From Fidelibacterota bacterium (lineage in GTDB: Bacteria; Fidelibacterota; Marinisomatia; SCGC-AAA003-L08; TS1B11), in NCBI GenBank assembly GCA_004124875.1, contig SCKJ01000006.1, positions 124,001 to 188,000 on the forward strand: 64,000 nt of DNA. The letters are read 5' to 3'. Positions 1 to 8,750 of this stretch are shown here, in pieces. Under the pieces are notes generated by a model, which was not told the origin of the DNA, did not search any database, and saw nothing but the letters and a program-made list of their open reading frames with translations. Each line of letters starts with the position of its first letter. Within the stretch, counting starts at the first letter, position 1. The translations under genes were made by a program, and so were the position numbers.

Positions 1-637
1 CCACCGGCAGGGGCCGGCCATCCAACACCGTTACCGTGAGCTCCCTGCCTGGAATGTAGACCTCGGCCATCACCTGCGAATCGAACTCGCGCGCGAGATT
101 CAGCCCCATATCGACCTCCAGGGGAGATTTTGCGATGGTGACCCCCACGGTGCTCCCTTCGCTGTTGGGCTTGATCACCATCGGCAGCCCGTGTCGCTGC
201 TGCAACTGCGTCAGGGCCGGTGAGTCGCCGGCATAGAGGGGTCCGCCAGTTTCGCTCAAGCTCAATAGGGCCCATTCCGGCGTGGTTATTTCCAGTTGGC
301 GCATCAGCAGCTTTGAGCCGTGCTTGTCCATCGCTTTGCTCGAGGCAGAGCTGCCTGAACCGGTAAACGTCAGGCCGCCTTTTTCCAGCGCCAACTGCAC
401 GATCCCATTTTCCCCATCGCCACCATGCAGGGCCAGGAACACCATGTCCGCGCCTGAGACGCTGGCCACCATCTCCGGCAGATTACCCTCGTATAAATGG
501 GCCGCTGCGCTGTAGCCTCGGCGCTGGAGAGCGTCAACCACCCTTACGCCACTCAGCAGGGAAATCTCACGCTCGGTGCTGGTGCCCCCCATGAGGACGG
601 CCACGGAACCGGGCCTGCCGGCGGGCCGGTCAACCAC
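1..637 (-). CDS. ddl: D-alanine--D-alanine ligase, N-terminal part (runs off left edge)
   Basis: ATP-grasp ligase that joins two D-alanines for the peptidoglycan precursor in the cytoplasm. About 212 residues are visible; the usual length is 300-370, so the catalytic C-terminal half lies outside the window. Visible family motifs are MGGTSTEREISLLSG at the N-terminus, ALHGGDGENG, the GSGSSASSKAMDKH segment and IKPNSEGSTVGV of the ATP-grasp fold. The start chosen is GTG at 637, which overlaps the gmhB stop; a second GTG 33 bases further in would start nearer the conserved VAVLMGG. The gene sits last in a minus-strand run and is separate from the dcw cluster at the other end of the window. Identity is firm, the exact start is not. 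Confidence 0.9.
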   Translation of the reverse strand, partial: MVDRPAGRPGSVAVLMGGTSTEREISLLSGVRVVDALQRRGYSAAAHLYEGNLPEMVASVSGADMVFLALHGGDGENGIVQLALEKGGLTFTGSGSSASSKAMDKHGSKLLMRQLEITTPEWALLSLSETGGPLYAGDSPALTQLQQRHGLPMVIKPNSEGSTVGVTIAKSPLEVDMGLNLAREFDSQVMAEVYIPGRELTVTVLDGRPLPV

Positions 638-1151
638 GGGAGTTTTCCAGCTGCGCGAGGGTATCGAGCACCACCGCCTGGCCGCCGATATCAGGCAGCG
701 CGGCTCTGCCCCTGCCCGTGAGCACCAGGGCGAAATCGATGCCTGCGGAGCTTGCTGCCTGCGCGTCGGTTAATGCGTCGCCTATGAACAAGGCATCGGC
801 CGGTTGGCAGTCATATTCGCTCAGCGATTGGCGAATCAGACCCGCCTCGGGTTTGCGGCAGTCGCAGCCGTCGCCAGGCAGGTGGGGACAGATATGCCAG
901 GTCAATTCGACGCCCCAAGCCTTGGCCAACCTGTTGTGCAGCTCGTCGACCTCCGCCCGGCTCCAAAGCCCGCGGCCAATGCCACTCTGGTTGGTGGCCA
1001 CAGCCAGCCGCACCCCCTCTGCCGCCAGCCGTTGCAGGACTCCGCCGACAAACGGATAGGGGCGCACCTTACTCAGGTCGCGATGGTAGTTGTGCTCCTC
1101 ATAAGTGAGGGTCCCGTCACGGTCAAAGATGATGAGGCGGTAGGGCTTCAC
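630..1151 (-). CDS. gmhB: D-glycero-manno-heptose-1,7-bisphosphate 7-phosphatase-like HAD phosphatase
   Basis: HAD-superfamily IIIA phosphatase of 173 residues. In the GmhB family the enzyme removes the C7 phosphate from heptose bisphosphate on the way to ADP-heptose for lipopolysaccharide core. Motif I is FDRDGTL near residue 9, motif II is ATNQSGIGRG near residue 52, and the zinc-binding loop CPHLPGDGCDCRKP near residue 88 is diagnostic for GmhB and HisB-type phosphatases. Motif IV is FIGDALTDAQAA. The gene overlaps the upstream membrane-protein gene by four bases (ATGA) and the downstream ddl start. No histidine genes are nearby, so the heptose role is preferred over histidinol phosphatase, but substrate choice is inferred from family. 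Confidence 0.82.
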   Translation of the reverse strand: MKPYRLIIFDRDGTLTYEEHNYHRDLSKVRPYPFVGGVLQRLAAEGVRLAVATNQSGIGRGLWSRAEVDELHNRLAKAWGVELTWHICPHLPGDGCDCRKPEAGLIRQSLSEYDCQPADALFIGDALTDAQAASSAGIDFALVLTGRGRAALPDIGGQAVVLDTLAQLENSRG

Positions 1152-2098
1152 CTGGTATCCTGCTCCTGCGCCGCCTGCGACATCACGGCGCGTAGACGGA
1201 TGTGCGACCTGAAATAGAGCGTCGCGCCAATGAGTGTGTAAGGCAGAAATCCGATGGCGTGCAACATAACCGCCGCCGCCTGCGCCTGACCCAGCTCGTT
1301 GCCCATCACATTCACCAGCATGAAAATAACCATGGCGTGATAGGTGCCGATGAATCCCGGCGCGGCAGGGATGGCCACCACAACGGTCGTGGCCACAAAC
1401 AGCGAATAGGTTTCCGCCGGACTCAGCTGCAGCCCCATGGCCGCCAACGCGGCATAAAAACTGGCCAGGTAAAATGCCCAGATGATGGCCGTTCCGGCGA
1501 ACATGGGGACCACCGTCTCCCTGCGGCGAATGCTGGCAAATCCACTGCGCACATTCTCTGCGACGGCGCGCAACTTTTCCGGTACCCAGTTAACGTTGCC
1601 GGTATTGCTGGCCCACCAGGTCAAAACCGCCAGCAACAGTCCCATAGCCCCGGCAATCTTGGCGCTGCCACTGAGCTCGGGGGGAATGTAGGCCACCAGG
1701 GGCGCCAACAACAGCAGCAGCACGACCGTCAGCATATCCAGCACCCGCTCCAATATGATGGTGCCGATAACTTTACTGATCCCCAGTCCGGCGCGCTTGC
1801 CGAGGAAATAGGCCCGGACGATTTCGCCCATCCGCAGAGGCAGCACATTGTTGCCGAAGTATCCGATCACAGTTGCTTCGGAAGTCATTCTGACGGGGAC
1901 GCGTTTAAAGGGCCGCAGGAACAGGCCCCAACGATGTCCCCGCACCGGCAAGGCCGCCAATAACAGGGTGGCCGACAGGGCCAGCAACCAGGGGTTGGCT
2001 CCCTGCATCGCTGCGCCAACGGCTGGCCAGTCCGTGGATCGAAAGGCCCACCACAGCCCCGCGGCGCTGATGGCCAAACCTGCCAGAACTCGGACCAT
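1148..2098 (-). CDS. Lysylphosphatidylglycerol synthase TM-region / UPF0104 flippase-like membrane protein
   Basis: Integral inner-membrane protein of 316 residues with about eight hydrophobic segments. It matches the stand-alone transmembrane part of the MprF/AglD family (LPG_synthase_TM) and has no catalytic GNAT-like domain. Recognisable stretches are GHRWGLFLRPF near residue 55, GNNVLPLRMGEIVRAYFLG near residue 80 and the PAAPGFIGTYHA motif near residue 245. Family members act as lipid flippases or flippase partners; the substrate cannot be told from sequence. It lies three bases after the lolA-like stop and overlaps gmhB by four bases, so it is part of one envelope-related transcript. 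Confidence 0.75.
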   Translation of the reverse strand: MVRVLAGLAISAAGLWWAFRSTDWPAVGAAMQGANPWLLALSATLLLAALPVRGHRWGLFLRPFKRVPVRMTSEATVIGYFGNNVLPLRMGEIVRAYFLGKRAGLGISKVIGTIILERVLDMLTVVLLLLLAPLVAYIPPELSGSAKIAGAMGLLLAVLTWWASNTGNVNWVPEKLRAVAENVRSGFASIRRRETVVPMFAGTAIIWAFYLASFYAALAAMGLQLSPAETYSLFVATTVVVAIPAAPGFIGTYHAMVIFMLVNVMGNELGQAQAAAVMLHAIGFLPYTLIGATLYFRSHIRLRAVMSQAAQEQDTR

Positions 2099-2101
2099 GC
2101 T

Positions 2102-2692
2102 CTAGCGCAGGTCCAACCGCTCGCCGGGCAGATCGCTCAGGCGGATATACTCGACCGATGGGGTCCACTTCCGGGGCGTTTCAAGATCAATCACGACGCT
2201 CAGTCCGGCACGATCCACCACAGCGATGCGGGCGATGGCCCCGGACTGTTCATTCACGGTAAGCTCAGCTTCCCATTTTCCATCGGGGCCCAACAGGTCG
2301 AAATGACTCAGCCGGCCCGCATGTCTGCTGCCCACGAGCTGCGTCCCTTCAGGGAGCTGGCCGCTTAGCAGTCTTAGCCAGAGTTGCATTTCGTTCCAGC
2401 GCAGCGAATCGATCACCGTCTGATGGGTGTTGGTGTCGTGCAGATAGACCGAGGCGCCATCGCTCCCGTACACCTTGTCAAAAAATGAGAGACGAAAAAC
2501 GGACGGCGCGGAGAGGTAGAGCACCCCCTGCGTGGTGTCGGAAAAATCACTGTTCCCGATGGCATAGCTGTAGGCCACCTGCATGGGGGCCGCCTCCAGG
2601 TATCGCTCCATGATCGCACCGAGATCGCCCTCAGATTGAGGCTGGTTCGCGGCGGCAACCAGCAGGAGCGCGGCCATAATCGGCCCTGTCAT
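2102..2692 (-). CDS. lolA: LolA-like outer-membrane lipoprotein carrier protein
   Basis: Predicted periplasmic lipoprotein chaperone of 196 residues. The N-terminus is a short hydrophobic signal (PIMAALLLVAAANQ). It is followed by the LolA-type half-barrel pattern: a MERYLEAAPMQVAYSYAIG region, a strand rich in FSDTTQGVLYLSAPSVFRLSF, and a QTVIDSLRW segment. LolA shuttles lipoproteins from the LolCDE exporter to the outer membrane. The neighbour ftsK ends four bases inside it (ATGA), the same ftsK-lolA order seen in many diderms, which supports the call. The length is typical. Divergent sequence leaves some doubt between LolA and a LolA-fold relative. Confidence 0.75.
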   Translation of the reverse strand: MTGPIMAALLLVAAANQPQSEGDLGAIMERYLEAAPMQVAYSYAIGNSDFSDTTQGVLYLSAPSVFRLSFFDKVYGSDGASVYLHDTNTHQTVIDSLRWNEMQLWLRLLSGQLPEGTQLVGSRHAGRLSHFDLLGPDGKWEAELTVNEQSGAIARIAVVDRAGLSVVIDLETPRKWTPSVEYIRLSDLPGERLDLR

Positions 2693-4881
2693 GGCAATGG
2701 GGGTCCGATCCCGCCAGAGCCGTTGTCGAGACTGTCCAGGAAGCTTTCATCCACCAGCACCTCGCGCGCCTTGGAGCCGGAATATCCGGAGATCACGCCG
2801 GCGTTTTCCAGATCGTCAATCAGGCGGCCGGCCCGGCTGTAGCCAATGCGGAACCGCCGCTGCAGCATCGATACCGAGGCCTGCCGGTGGCTGATGACCA
2901 GCCGCACGGCGTCGTTGAACAGGGCGTCCCCCTCACCCTCGATGGCAATCTCGTTTTCGCCGCCTGCGCCGGGATCTTCGGGCAGGAATATCTCGACCGG
3001 CGGCTGCGGTTGGCGCTGAATATGGCCCAGGATTCCGAGAATCTCCTCCAGCGATATGAACGCGGCATGGAGGCGGATCGGGTCGGATGCGCCTGGCGGC
3101 AGGAACAGCATATCGCCGCGACCCAACAGCTTTTCGGCGCCCATCTGGTCGAGGATGGTGCGGGAGTCGACTTTGGAGGCCACCTGGAAGGCGATGCGGG
3201 CCGGGAAGTTGGCTTTGATGAGGCCGGTGATGACGTCAACGGACGGCCGCTGGGTGGCGATGATCATATGGATGCCCACGGCCCGGGCCATCTGCGCCAG
3301 GCGGGTAATGGGCTCCTCCACCTCCTTGCGCGAGGTGATCATCAGGTCGGCCAGCTCATCCACCACCACCCCGATATAAGGCACCTTTTCCAGTTGCCGG
3401 TTACCGCTTGCTTTTTCCTGGTATTCCTCAATGTTGCGCACCGCCACCTCCGTGAACAGGGCGTAACGGCGGTCCATCTCCCGCAGCACGGCCTTCAGCG
3501 CGGCGACGGCATTCTTGGGCGTGGTAAGCACATACTCGCCCAGGCCCGGCGTGGCCATCAGGTGATATCCTTCCAGCGCCCGGTAGGATGAGAGCTCCAG
3601 TTTTTTGGGATCGATGAGAATAAACTTCACCTCGTCCGGTTTGGCGCGGTACAGCAGCGATGTGATGATGGCGTTAATGGCCACCGATTTACCCGACCCT
3701 GTCGTTCCGGCAATGAGCAGGTGCGGCATGCGGGCCAGATCAAGACAGAAGGCCTCGCCGGTGCTGGTCTTGCCCAGCGCCACCATGAGCGGCGCGGTGG
3801 AGCCGGTATAAGCGCCGGAGGCGATGATGCTGCGCAGATAAACCGTGGCGGGCCGCTCGTTGGGAATTTCGATGCCTATATGTTTGGTGCCGGCAATGGG
3901 GGCGATGATGCGGATGCTTTCGGCGCTCAGAATACGAGCCAGATCATCCGCCAGCACGGTAAACTTATTGACGCGCACCCCTTCGCCCGGCTCGACCTCG
4001 AAGAGAGTGACGATGGGTCCCGGCGAAATGCGCACTACTTTTCCATCCACTTTGAACGTGGTGAGCGCATTTTCCAGCGCATCGGCCGTGGCCAGCAGCT
4101 CGTCGCGCGGTTGCGTATCATCAATGGTGGGCGGGTCCGTGAGCAGCTCCACGCCGGGGAAGCGGTACCTCCCCTTTTTCCTGGCCTGCCCCGGCTGCCG
4201 GGAGTCATCCTCTGCCTTGTCCGCCGGGCGCCGGCGCGATCTTTTGGCCCGGTTGGCGTCGGTCTGCTTTTTGCTGATGTAGCTGCGCGACTTGATATCG
4301 GCGCTGGCCTTGCGCTGTTTGTCCCGCCACACCGTAAAGCCAACTTCAGTCAGCCGCAGCCGCCGGGTAAGATAGCCCCGCACCTCCCAGCGCAGGTAAC
4401 CGCTGACGATCAGAAAGAAACCGGCCACCAGCACGATGACAGCGCCGGCCATCCCGAGAAAATCGTGGAGCACCTTGGCCCCTACGCCCCCAATCAGGCC
4501 CGACGCGGTGAAATCGGCGTTGCCTGCAATGACCCGGCTGGCCATCGGCAGGCCGGTTGCTACGGCAGCAAGCAGCGCCAACACGAGGCCGTACCAGGTC
4601 AGACGCCAGATCGGGCCGTGCTCCCGCCGTAGCAGCAGCCAGACGCCCCAGACGACGCCCAGCACCGGAATCACTACTGACATATATCCCAAAGTAAACT
4701 TGATCAGGTAGTGCGATATGTAAACGCCCAGAATGCCCATCACGTTACGGATGGCCACCTGCTCGGAAATAGTCGGTTCCTCGGCGGGATTATAGGTTGC
4801 CAGGCTCAAGAGCGAGAACAGCGACACGGCCATCAGCAAAATGGCGAACACCTCCACGCGGCGATCTTTGCCGCCGGTCAT
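2689..4881 (-). CDS. ftsK: DNA translocase FtsK/SpoIIIE
   Basis: Septal DNA pump of 730 residues that moves chromosome ends out of the closing septum and activates XerCD at dif. Four to five transmembrane segments occupy the first 165 residues. A short basic linker follows (KRSRRRPADKAEDD), shorter than the long linker of E. coli FtsK. The motor domain has Walker A GTTGSGKSVAIN near residue 390 and Walker B VVVDELADLM near residue 500. The C-terminal winged-helix gamma domain, which reads KOPS sites, lies around residues 655-715 (SMLQRRFRIGYSRAGRLIDDLE). The ATG start is 55 bases downstream of the gcvT stop. All expected parts are present. Confidence 0.96.
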   Translation of the reverse strand: MTGGKDRRVEVFAILLMAVSLFSLLSLATYNPAEEPTISEQVAIRNVMGILGVYISHYLIKFTLGYMSVVIPVLGVVWGVWLLLRREHGPIWRLTWYGLVLALLAAVATGLPMASRVIAGNADFTASGLIGGVGAKVLHDFLGMAGAVIVLVAGFFLIVSGYLRWEVRGYLTRRLRLTEVGFTVWRDKQRKASADIKSRSYISKKQTDANRAKRSRRRPADKAEDDSRQPGQARKKGRYRFPGVELLTDPPTIDDTQPRDELLATADALENALTTFKVDGKVVRISPGPIVTLFEVEPGEGVRVNKFTVLADDLARILSAESIRIIAPIAGTKHIGIEIPNERPATVYLRSIIASGAYTGSTAPLMVALGKTSTGEAFCLDLARMPHLLIAGTTGSGKSVAINAIITSLLYRAKPDEVKFILIDPKKLELSSYRALEGYHLMATPGLGEYVLTTPKNAVAALKAVLREMDRRYALFTEVAVRNIEEYQEKASGNRQLEKVPYIGVVVDELADLMITSRKEVEEPITRLAQMARAVGIHMIIATQRPSVDVITGLIKANFPARIAFQVASKVDSRTILDQMGAEKLLGRGDMLFLPPGASDPIRLHAAFISLEEILGILGHIQRQPQPPVEIFLPEDPGAGGENEIAIEGEGDALFNDAVRLVISHRQASVSMLQRRFRIGYSRAGRLIDDLENAGVISGYSGSKAREVLVDESFLDSLDNGSGGIGPPLP

Positions 4882-4936
4882 GCCCGTGCGACCCTGGCCC
4901 CGGATATGCTGCCGTGATTGTGCGCCATGCCGGGGT

Positions 4937-6037
4937 TCATGCCATCAAGCTGGCGCCGGAGACAAACGGCGGTTTCACAATTTCTGCGGCGGCTCTTTTG
5001 CCACGCACATCAATTTCCAGCTGCGTCCCGGCTTTGGTATGTCCCCGGGCCACGTAGCCCAGGGCGATGCCGCGCTTCAAGGTGGGCGACTGGGTGCCGC
5101 TGGTCACCGAGCCGACCTCCTGGCCACCTGCATATATGCTGTACCCCGGCCGGGGGATAGCCCTTTCAAGCATTTTCAGGCAGACCAGCCGCCTGGCCGG
5201 TCCCTCGCGCTTCACGCCGCTGAGCGCCTCCGAACCGATAAACGGTCCTTTGTCGAGCTTGGTGATCCAGCCCAGCCCCGCTTCGATAGGGTTGGTGCGG
5301 ACCGATATATCATTGCCGTAGAGGCAGTATTTCATCTCCAGGCGCAACGTGTCGCGGGCGCCCAGACCCGCCGGTTGTATGCCCAGGGCCTGGCCGAAGG
5401 TGAGCAGCTCATCCCACATGTTGGCCGCTGCGGAACTGTCCAAATAGAGCTCGTAGCCGAGCTCCCCTGTGTAGCCTGTCCGGCTGAGAGTCATGGCCTG
5501 GCCCTGATGGTCGAACTCCCTGAAATGATAAAATTCCAACGCGGCCAGATCGATGCTGAGCACCCCTTCCAGCGCCTGCCGGCTCAAGGGGCCCTGCACG
5601 GCGATAAGGGCCGTCGATACAGATATGTCCCGCAGAGAGACCTCCGGCCCGGCGTGCGACTGGAGCCAGTCGAAGTCGCCTGCAATGTTGGCGGCGTTCA
5701 CCACCAGCATGTAATCCGACTCGCGGCGGTAGACCAGCAGATCGTCCACCAGGCCGCCATCATCGTGGCACATGGCGGAATATTGCGCCTGTCCCGGCAC
5801 AAGGGCGCCCACATCGTTAATGGTCATTTTTTGCAGGAAATCGAGCGCCCCGCTGCCCGAGACGATAAACTCGCCCATGTGCGACACATCGAACAGGCCT
5901 ACACCGTTGCGGACGGCATGATGTTCAGCGCCGATGCCAATATATTGAACCGGCATCAGATAGCCGGCAAACGGAGATATTTTGGCGCCCAGCTTCAGAT
6001 GCGCCTGGTAGAGGGGCGTGGTCAACGGCGCGCTCAT
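4937..6037 (-). CDS. gcvT: Aminomethyltransferase, glycine cleavage system T protein
   Basis: Tetrahydrofolate-dependent T protein of the glycine cleavage system, 366 residues. It takes the aminomethyl group from lipoylated H protein and gives methylene-THF and ammonia. Conserved features are GVGLFDVSHMGE near residue 33, MCHDDGGLVDDLLVYR near residue 87 and SRTGYTGELGYELY near residue 180. The C-terminal barrel ends with GYVARGHTKAGTQLEIDVRGK. It begins ten bases after the ruvA stop. The partner genes gcvH and gcvP are not in the window, so the pathway must be completed elsewhere. A related folate-binding repair protein (YgfZ) is unlikely given full GcvT length and motifs. Confidence 0.93.
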   Translation of the reverse strand: MSAPLTTPLYQAHLKLGAKISPFAGYLMPVQYIGIGAEHHAVRNGVGLFDVSHMGEFIVSGSGALDFLQKMTINDVGALVPGQAQYSAMCHDDGGLVDDLLVYRRESDYMLVVNAANIAGDFDWLQSHAGPEVSLRDISVSTALIAVQGPLSRQALEGVLSIDLAALEFYHFREFDHQGQAMTLSRTGYTGELGYELYLDSSAAANMWDELLTFGQALGIQPAGLGARDTLRLEMKYCLYGNDISVRTNPIEAGLGWITKLDKGPFIGSEALSGVKREGPARRLVCLKMLERAIPRPGYSIYAGGQEVGSVTSGTQSPTLKRGIALGYVARGHTKAGTQLEIDVRGKRAAAEIVKPPFVSGASLMA

Positions 6038-6047
6038 CCCGGTGCCC

Positions 6048-6650
6048 TCACGACTTGCCGCCGCCGAGGGCGGCCCTGATCACATCTTCCACGGCCGTGC
6101 CCGGAGGCAGCTTTTTAAGGACCGCCTGCACCGCTGAACGCGCTTCGGATCGCCGGTAGCCCAACGATTCCAGGCTCAGGGCAGCCCGCGAGGCCACATC
6201 CATCGAATGGCCAGCGCCGGCCAGCGCCGCTTCGTCCCAAGCCCCGCCACCTTCAAATTTGTCCCGCAGCTCGGTGATAATTCGCCGGGCCATTTTAGGT
6301 CCCACCCCCCGAATGGCGGTGAGCGCCTCTTCATCGCCGTTGATAACGCGGCGCTTGAATTCCGCGGGCAGTGCGCCACTGAGCATGCCGATGGCCGTCT
6401 TCGCACCGATACCGCTGATGCCGATGAGGTGCGTAAACAGATCGAGCTCCTGATCGTCGACGAACCCGAACAGCGCCTGCCCGTCCTCCCGAATCTGGTG
6501 ATAAATTTTCAGCGCCGCCTCAGCGCCCACTGCGGGCAAAACCTCATAGCAGTTCAAGGTCAGCCAGACGTGGTAGCCGACACCGTGCACATCAATCACC
6601 GCATGGTCAGGCTGTTTTTCCAGTAGTTGCCCCGCCAGACGAACGATCAT
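6048..6650 (-). CDS. ruvA: Holliday junction branch-migration protein RuvA
   Basis: DNA-binding subunit of the RuvAB complex, 200 residues, which holds the four-way junction for the RuvB motor. The start was set at ATG 6650 because the family begins MIVRLAGQL; a further upstream in-frame Met would add a non-conserved leader. The two helix-hairpin-helix motifs are visible as LIGISGIGAKTAIGML near residue 72 and LTAIRGVGPKMARRIITEL near residue 106. The C-terminal domain III that touches RuvB is present (LESLGYRRSEARSAVQAVLKK). The start overlaps the ruvC stop by four bases (ATGA). ruvB is not in the window. Confidence 0.96.
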   Translation of the reverse strand: MIVRLAGQLLEKQPDHAVIDVHGVGYHVWLTLNCYEVLPAVGAEAALKIYHQIREDGQALFGFVDDQELDLFTHLIGISGIGAKTAIGMLSGALPAEFKRRVINGDEEALTAIRGVGPKMARRIITELRDKFEGGGAWDEAALAGAGHSMDVASRAALSLESLGYRRSEARSAVQAVLKKLPPGTAVEDVIRAALGGGKS

Positions 6651-7135
6651 GGTTTCGCCTCGGCCAGGCGCAGCTGCCGGTAATGGCAAATGGCCACAGC
6701 CAGGGCATCCGCGGCGTCATGGGGCTGCGGGGGGTCGCTCAAATTGAGCTGCCGCTGCACCATGAACTGCACCTGCTCTTTCGACGCGTTGCCGTTGCCC
6801 GTTGCCGCCAGCTTGATTTTCCGGGGAGCGTATTCTCCGATGGGCAGATGGTGGTGCGCCCCGCATAGCATGGCAGCGCCCCGCGCCTGGCCCAGAATAA
6901 ATGCGGACTTCACGTTGACGCCGTAAAACGCCTCTTCGATGGCCATTTCATCCGGCTGATGAGTCTTGATAAGATCCATCACATCATCATAGAGGACGGC
7001 CAAGCGCATGGCCATGTCCGCATCGGTGGGCGGGGAGATCGTGCCATAGTCTACCAGGGCCAGCTTATCGCCGGCAAAATCGATGATACCATACCCGGTC
7101 CGGCGAATGGACGGATCGATGCCCAGCACACGCAT
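6647..7135 (-). CDS. ruvC: Crossover junction endodeoxyribonuclease RuvC
   Basis: Holliday-junction resolvase of 162 residues with an RNase H fold. Acidic active-site residues are in view: Asp in VLGIDPSIRRTGYG at the N-terminus, Glu in AIEEAFYGVNVKSAF near residue 67, and the paired Asp residues of HDAADALAVAICHY near residue 140. It starts one base inside the yebC stop (TGATG) and overlaps ruvA at its end. The yebC-ruvC-ruvA order is the common bacterial arrangement. Confidence 0.96.
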   Translation of the reverse strand: MRVLGIDPSIRRTGYGIIDFAGDKLALVDYGTISPPTDADMAMRLAVLYDDVMDLIKTHQPDEMAIEEAFYGVNVKSAFILGQARGAAMLCGAHHHLPIGEYAPRKIKLAATGNGNASKEQVQFMVQRQLNLSDPPQPHDAADALAVAICHYRQLRLAEAKP

Positions 7136-7884
7136 CAGGCTGTGTAGGCCTCCATGTCCTCTTGGGAAATGTCGAAGTTGGAGGAGACCTTTTCAATATC
7201 ATCATGCTCTTCCAGGTCTTCGAGCAGTTTGAGCAGCTGCTGCGCCGCCTGGCCCACGACCGTCACAGTATTGATCGGTTCCAGGCCGACTTCCACTGTC
7301 GCCTCCGGCAATCCCCGGTCGATGAGCGCCTCGCGCAGCTCATAGGCCTTCTCGGCCGGCACCGAAATGACATACTGCCCGTCTTCGTCATCGATCTCCT
7401 CGGCGCCATACTCCACAGCCACATCGAACAGGTCATCTTCAGCCACACCGGATGATGGCAGCGTCAGCGCTCCACGATTTTCAAACTGCCAGGCCACCGA
7501 GCCCGACTCGCCCAGATTGCCTCCGTACTTGGTCATCATGTGCCGGATATCGGCCACGCTGCGTTTCTTGTTGTCGGTCAGCACGTCGAGCATAATCGCC
7601 GCGCCGCCGGGACCATAGCCTTCGTAGGTCAGCGCTTCGTAGCGGACGCCGGGCAGATCGCCGGTGCCCTTTTTAACGGCCCGCTCCACATTGGACTGCG
7701 GCATGTTGGCGCTCTTGGCTTGAGAAATTGCCATCCGCAGGCGTGGATTGGTGTCGGGATCGCCCCCACTCAAGCGGGCGGCCACGGTAATCTCCTTGAT
7801 GATGCGGGTAAACACAGCTCCCCGTTTGGCATCGGTCGCCGCTTTTTTTCGCTTGATGGTTGCCCACTTGCTGTGCCCTGACAT
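7135..7884 (-). CDS. yebC: YebC/PmpR family regulatory protein
   Basis: Protein of 249 residues of the YebC/PmpR family (TACO1 fold). Members have been described as DNA-binding regulators and, more recently, as factors that relieve ribosome stalling. The N-terminus MSGHSKWATIKRKKAATDAKRG is the family hallmark and fixes the start at ATG 7884; an in-frame TTG four codons upstream is less likely. An AGGA ribosome-binding site lies four to five bases before the ATG. Other conserved parts are ALTYEGYGPGGAAIMLDVLTDN and GSVAWQFENRG. It leads the yebC-ruvC-ruvA-gcvT-ftsK run after a 95-base gap following batE. Confidence 0.95.
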   Translation of the reverse strand: MSGHSKWATIKRKKAATDAKRGAVFTRIIKEITVAARLSGGDPDTNPRLRMAISQAKSANMPQSNVERAVKKGTGDLPGVRYEALTYEGYGPGGAAIMLDVLTDNKKRSVADIRHMMTKYGGNLGESGSVAWQFENRGALTLPSSGVAEDDLFDVAVEYGAEEIDDEDGQYVISVPAEKAYELREALIDRGLPEATVEVGLEPINTVTVVGQAAQQLLKLLEDLEEHDDIEKVSSNFDISQEDMEAYTA

Positions 7885-7979
7885 AAATCCTCGCAATTTT
7901 ACTGTGCTGGAATGCTGAAACTTAACGCTTTTGGCGCGGCAGGATAAACCCCTACGGTGATGGCCTGCGCGGCGGGAGA
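7885..7979 (-). promoter_or_regulatory. Intergenic gap batE-yebC with possible promoter
   Basis: This 95-base gap separates the bat operon from yebC. On the minus strand there is a TAAAAT hexamer about 18 bases downstream of TTAAGT, shortly before the yebC ribosome-binding site. This could be a weak sigma-70-like promoter, but only the -10 element is good. No hairpin with a T-run was seen for bat operon termination. Confidence 0.3.
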
Positions 7980-8750
7980 CTAAAGGGGCCGCAGCTGATC
8001 GAGGGCGATCCAGCCACTCCGGCCATCAAGCAGTTCAATCTGCAGCCAGTCGTTGCCCTCGCCGGTAATGGCCACCTTGGCCCCGGCATGCAGCTCAAAC
8101 AGGGCCGTGGCCCTTACGCTGGGAGCGCTGAAGGCAGTGACGGGGTCGCCGGGACCGGCGTAGATAATGCCGTCACGGGTCTGCCGGCTGGCCTGAATCG
8201 AATCGGCCGCCACCAGCGCCAGCAGCGCCACCGCCAGCAGCAGCACATTGGCGAGCGCGCCACTTCTGCGCCAGCCCAACAGTTTGCCACTCGCCGATAA
8301 CGCCCCGGCAAGCGCCAGCAGCAGTGAGATGGAAAGTGCCCACTGATAGGGCGATTGTCCGCCACGCAGTGACCGGTAAAGGTTGATGATGGTGGGGACC
8401 TCAGGCTCCGCGATACGATCTTTCACCCGCAGCCGGGCCAGCGACAAATTGTGCCGGGCGTCCCTGTCCCCCGGATCAAGGCGCAGGGCACGTTCGTAGG
8501 CCCACACGGCTCCGGAGATGTCGGCGGAGCGGAAGTAAGCGTTGCCCAGATTATAGTAAATGGCCTGAGACTGGATCCCCGTTTTCAGGATGCCTTCAAA
8601 CTCCTGAATGGCCAACTCCCACTGGCCCCGTTCGTAGGCCTCCATGCCGCTGGCATAGGAGCGGCCCAGAGATTGAGCCGGGAGTGAAAACGGCAGCCAG
8701 AGCGCGACAGCGAGCAGCGCCGGTCTGCAGAGCGTTGACACTAGGCCCAT
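7980..8750 (-). CDS. batE: BatE-like TPR and SH3-domain membrane protein
   Basis: Last gene of the bat (Bacteroides aerotolerance) operon, 256 residues. It has an N-terminal signal segment (ALLAVALWLPFSLPAQ), about three TPR helices over residues 28-105 (YYNLGNAYFRSADISGAVWAYERAL), two hydrophobic segments around 130-185, and a C-terminal bacterial SH3 domain (ELHAGAKVAITGEGNDWLQI, then GWIALDQL). It likely sits in the inner membrane with the SH3 part in the periplasm. It overlaps the batD stop by ten bases. The biochemical role of Bat proteins is unsettled; they are linked to envelope stress or oxygen tolerance. Confidence 0.8.
   Translation of the reverse strand: MGLVSTLCRPALLAVALWLPFSLPAQSLGRSYASGMEAYERGQWELAIQEFEGILKTGIQSQAIYYNLGNAYFRSADISGAVWAYERALRLDPGDRDARHNLSLARLRVKDRIAEPEVPTIINLYRSLRGGQSPYQWALSISLLLALAGALSASGKLLGWRRSGALANVLLLAVALLALVAADSIQASRQTRDGIIYAGPGDPVTAFSAPSVRATALFELHAGAKVAITGEGNDWLQIELLDGRSGWIALDQLRPL

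Noticed and set aside
3721..4632. 303-residue plus-strand open frame antisense to ftsK
   Set aside because: It is a shadow of the ftsK coding sequence with no recognisable domain or ribosome-binding site.
4841..6079. 412-residue plus-strand open frame across gcvT and ftsK
   Set aside because: It lies antisense to gcvT, which has full family motifs. Long antisense frames are expected in GC-rich genes, and the product is Arg/His/Gln-rich with no domain.
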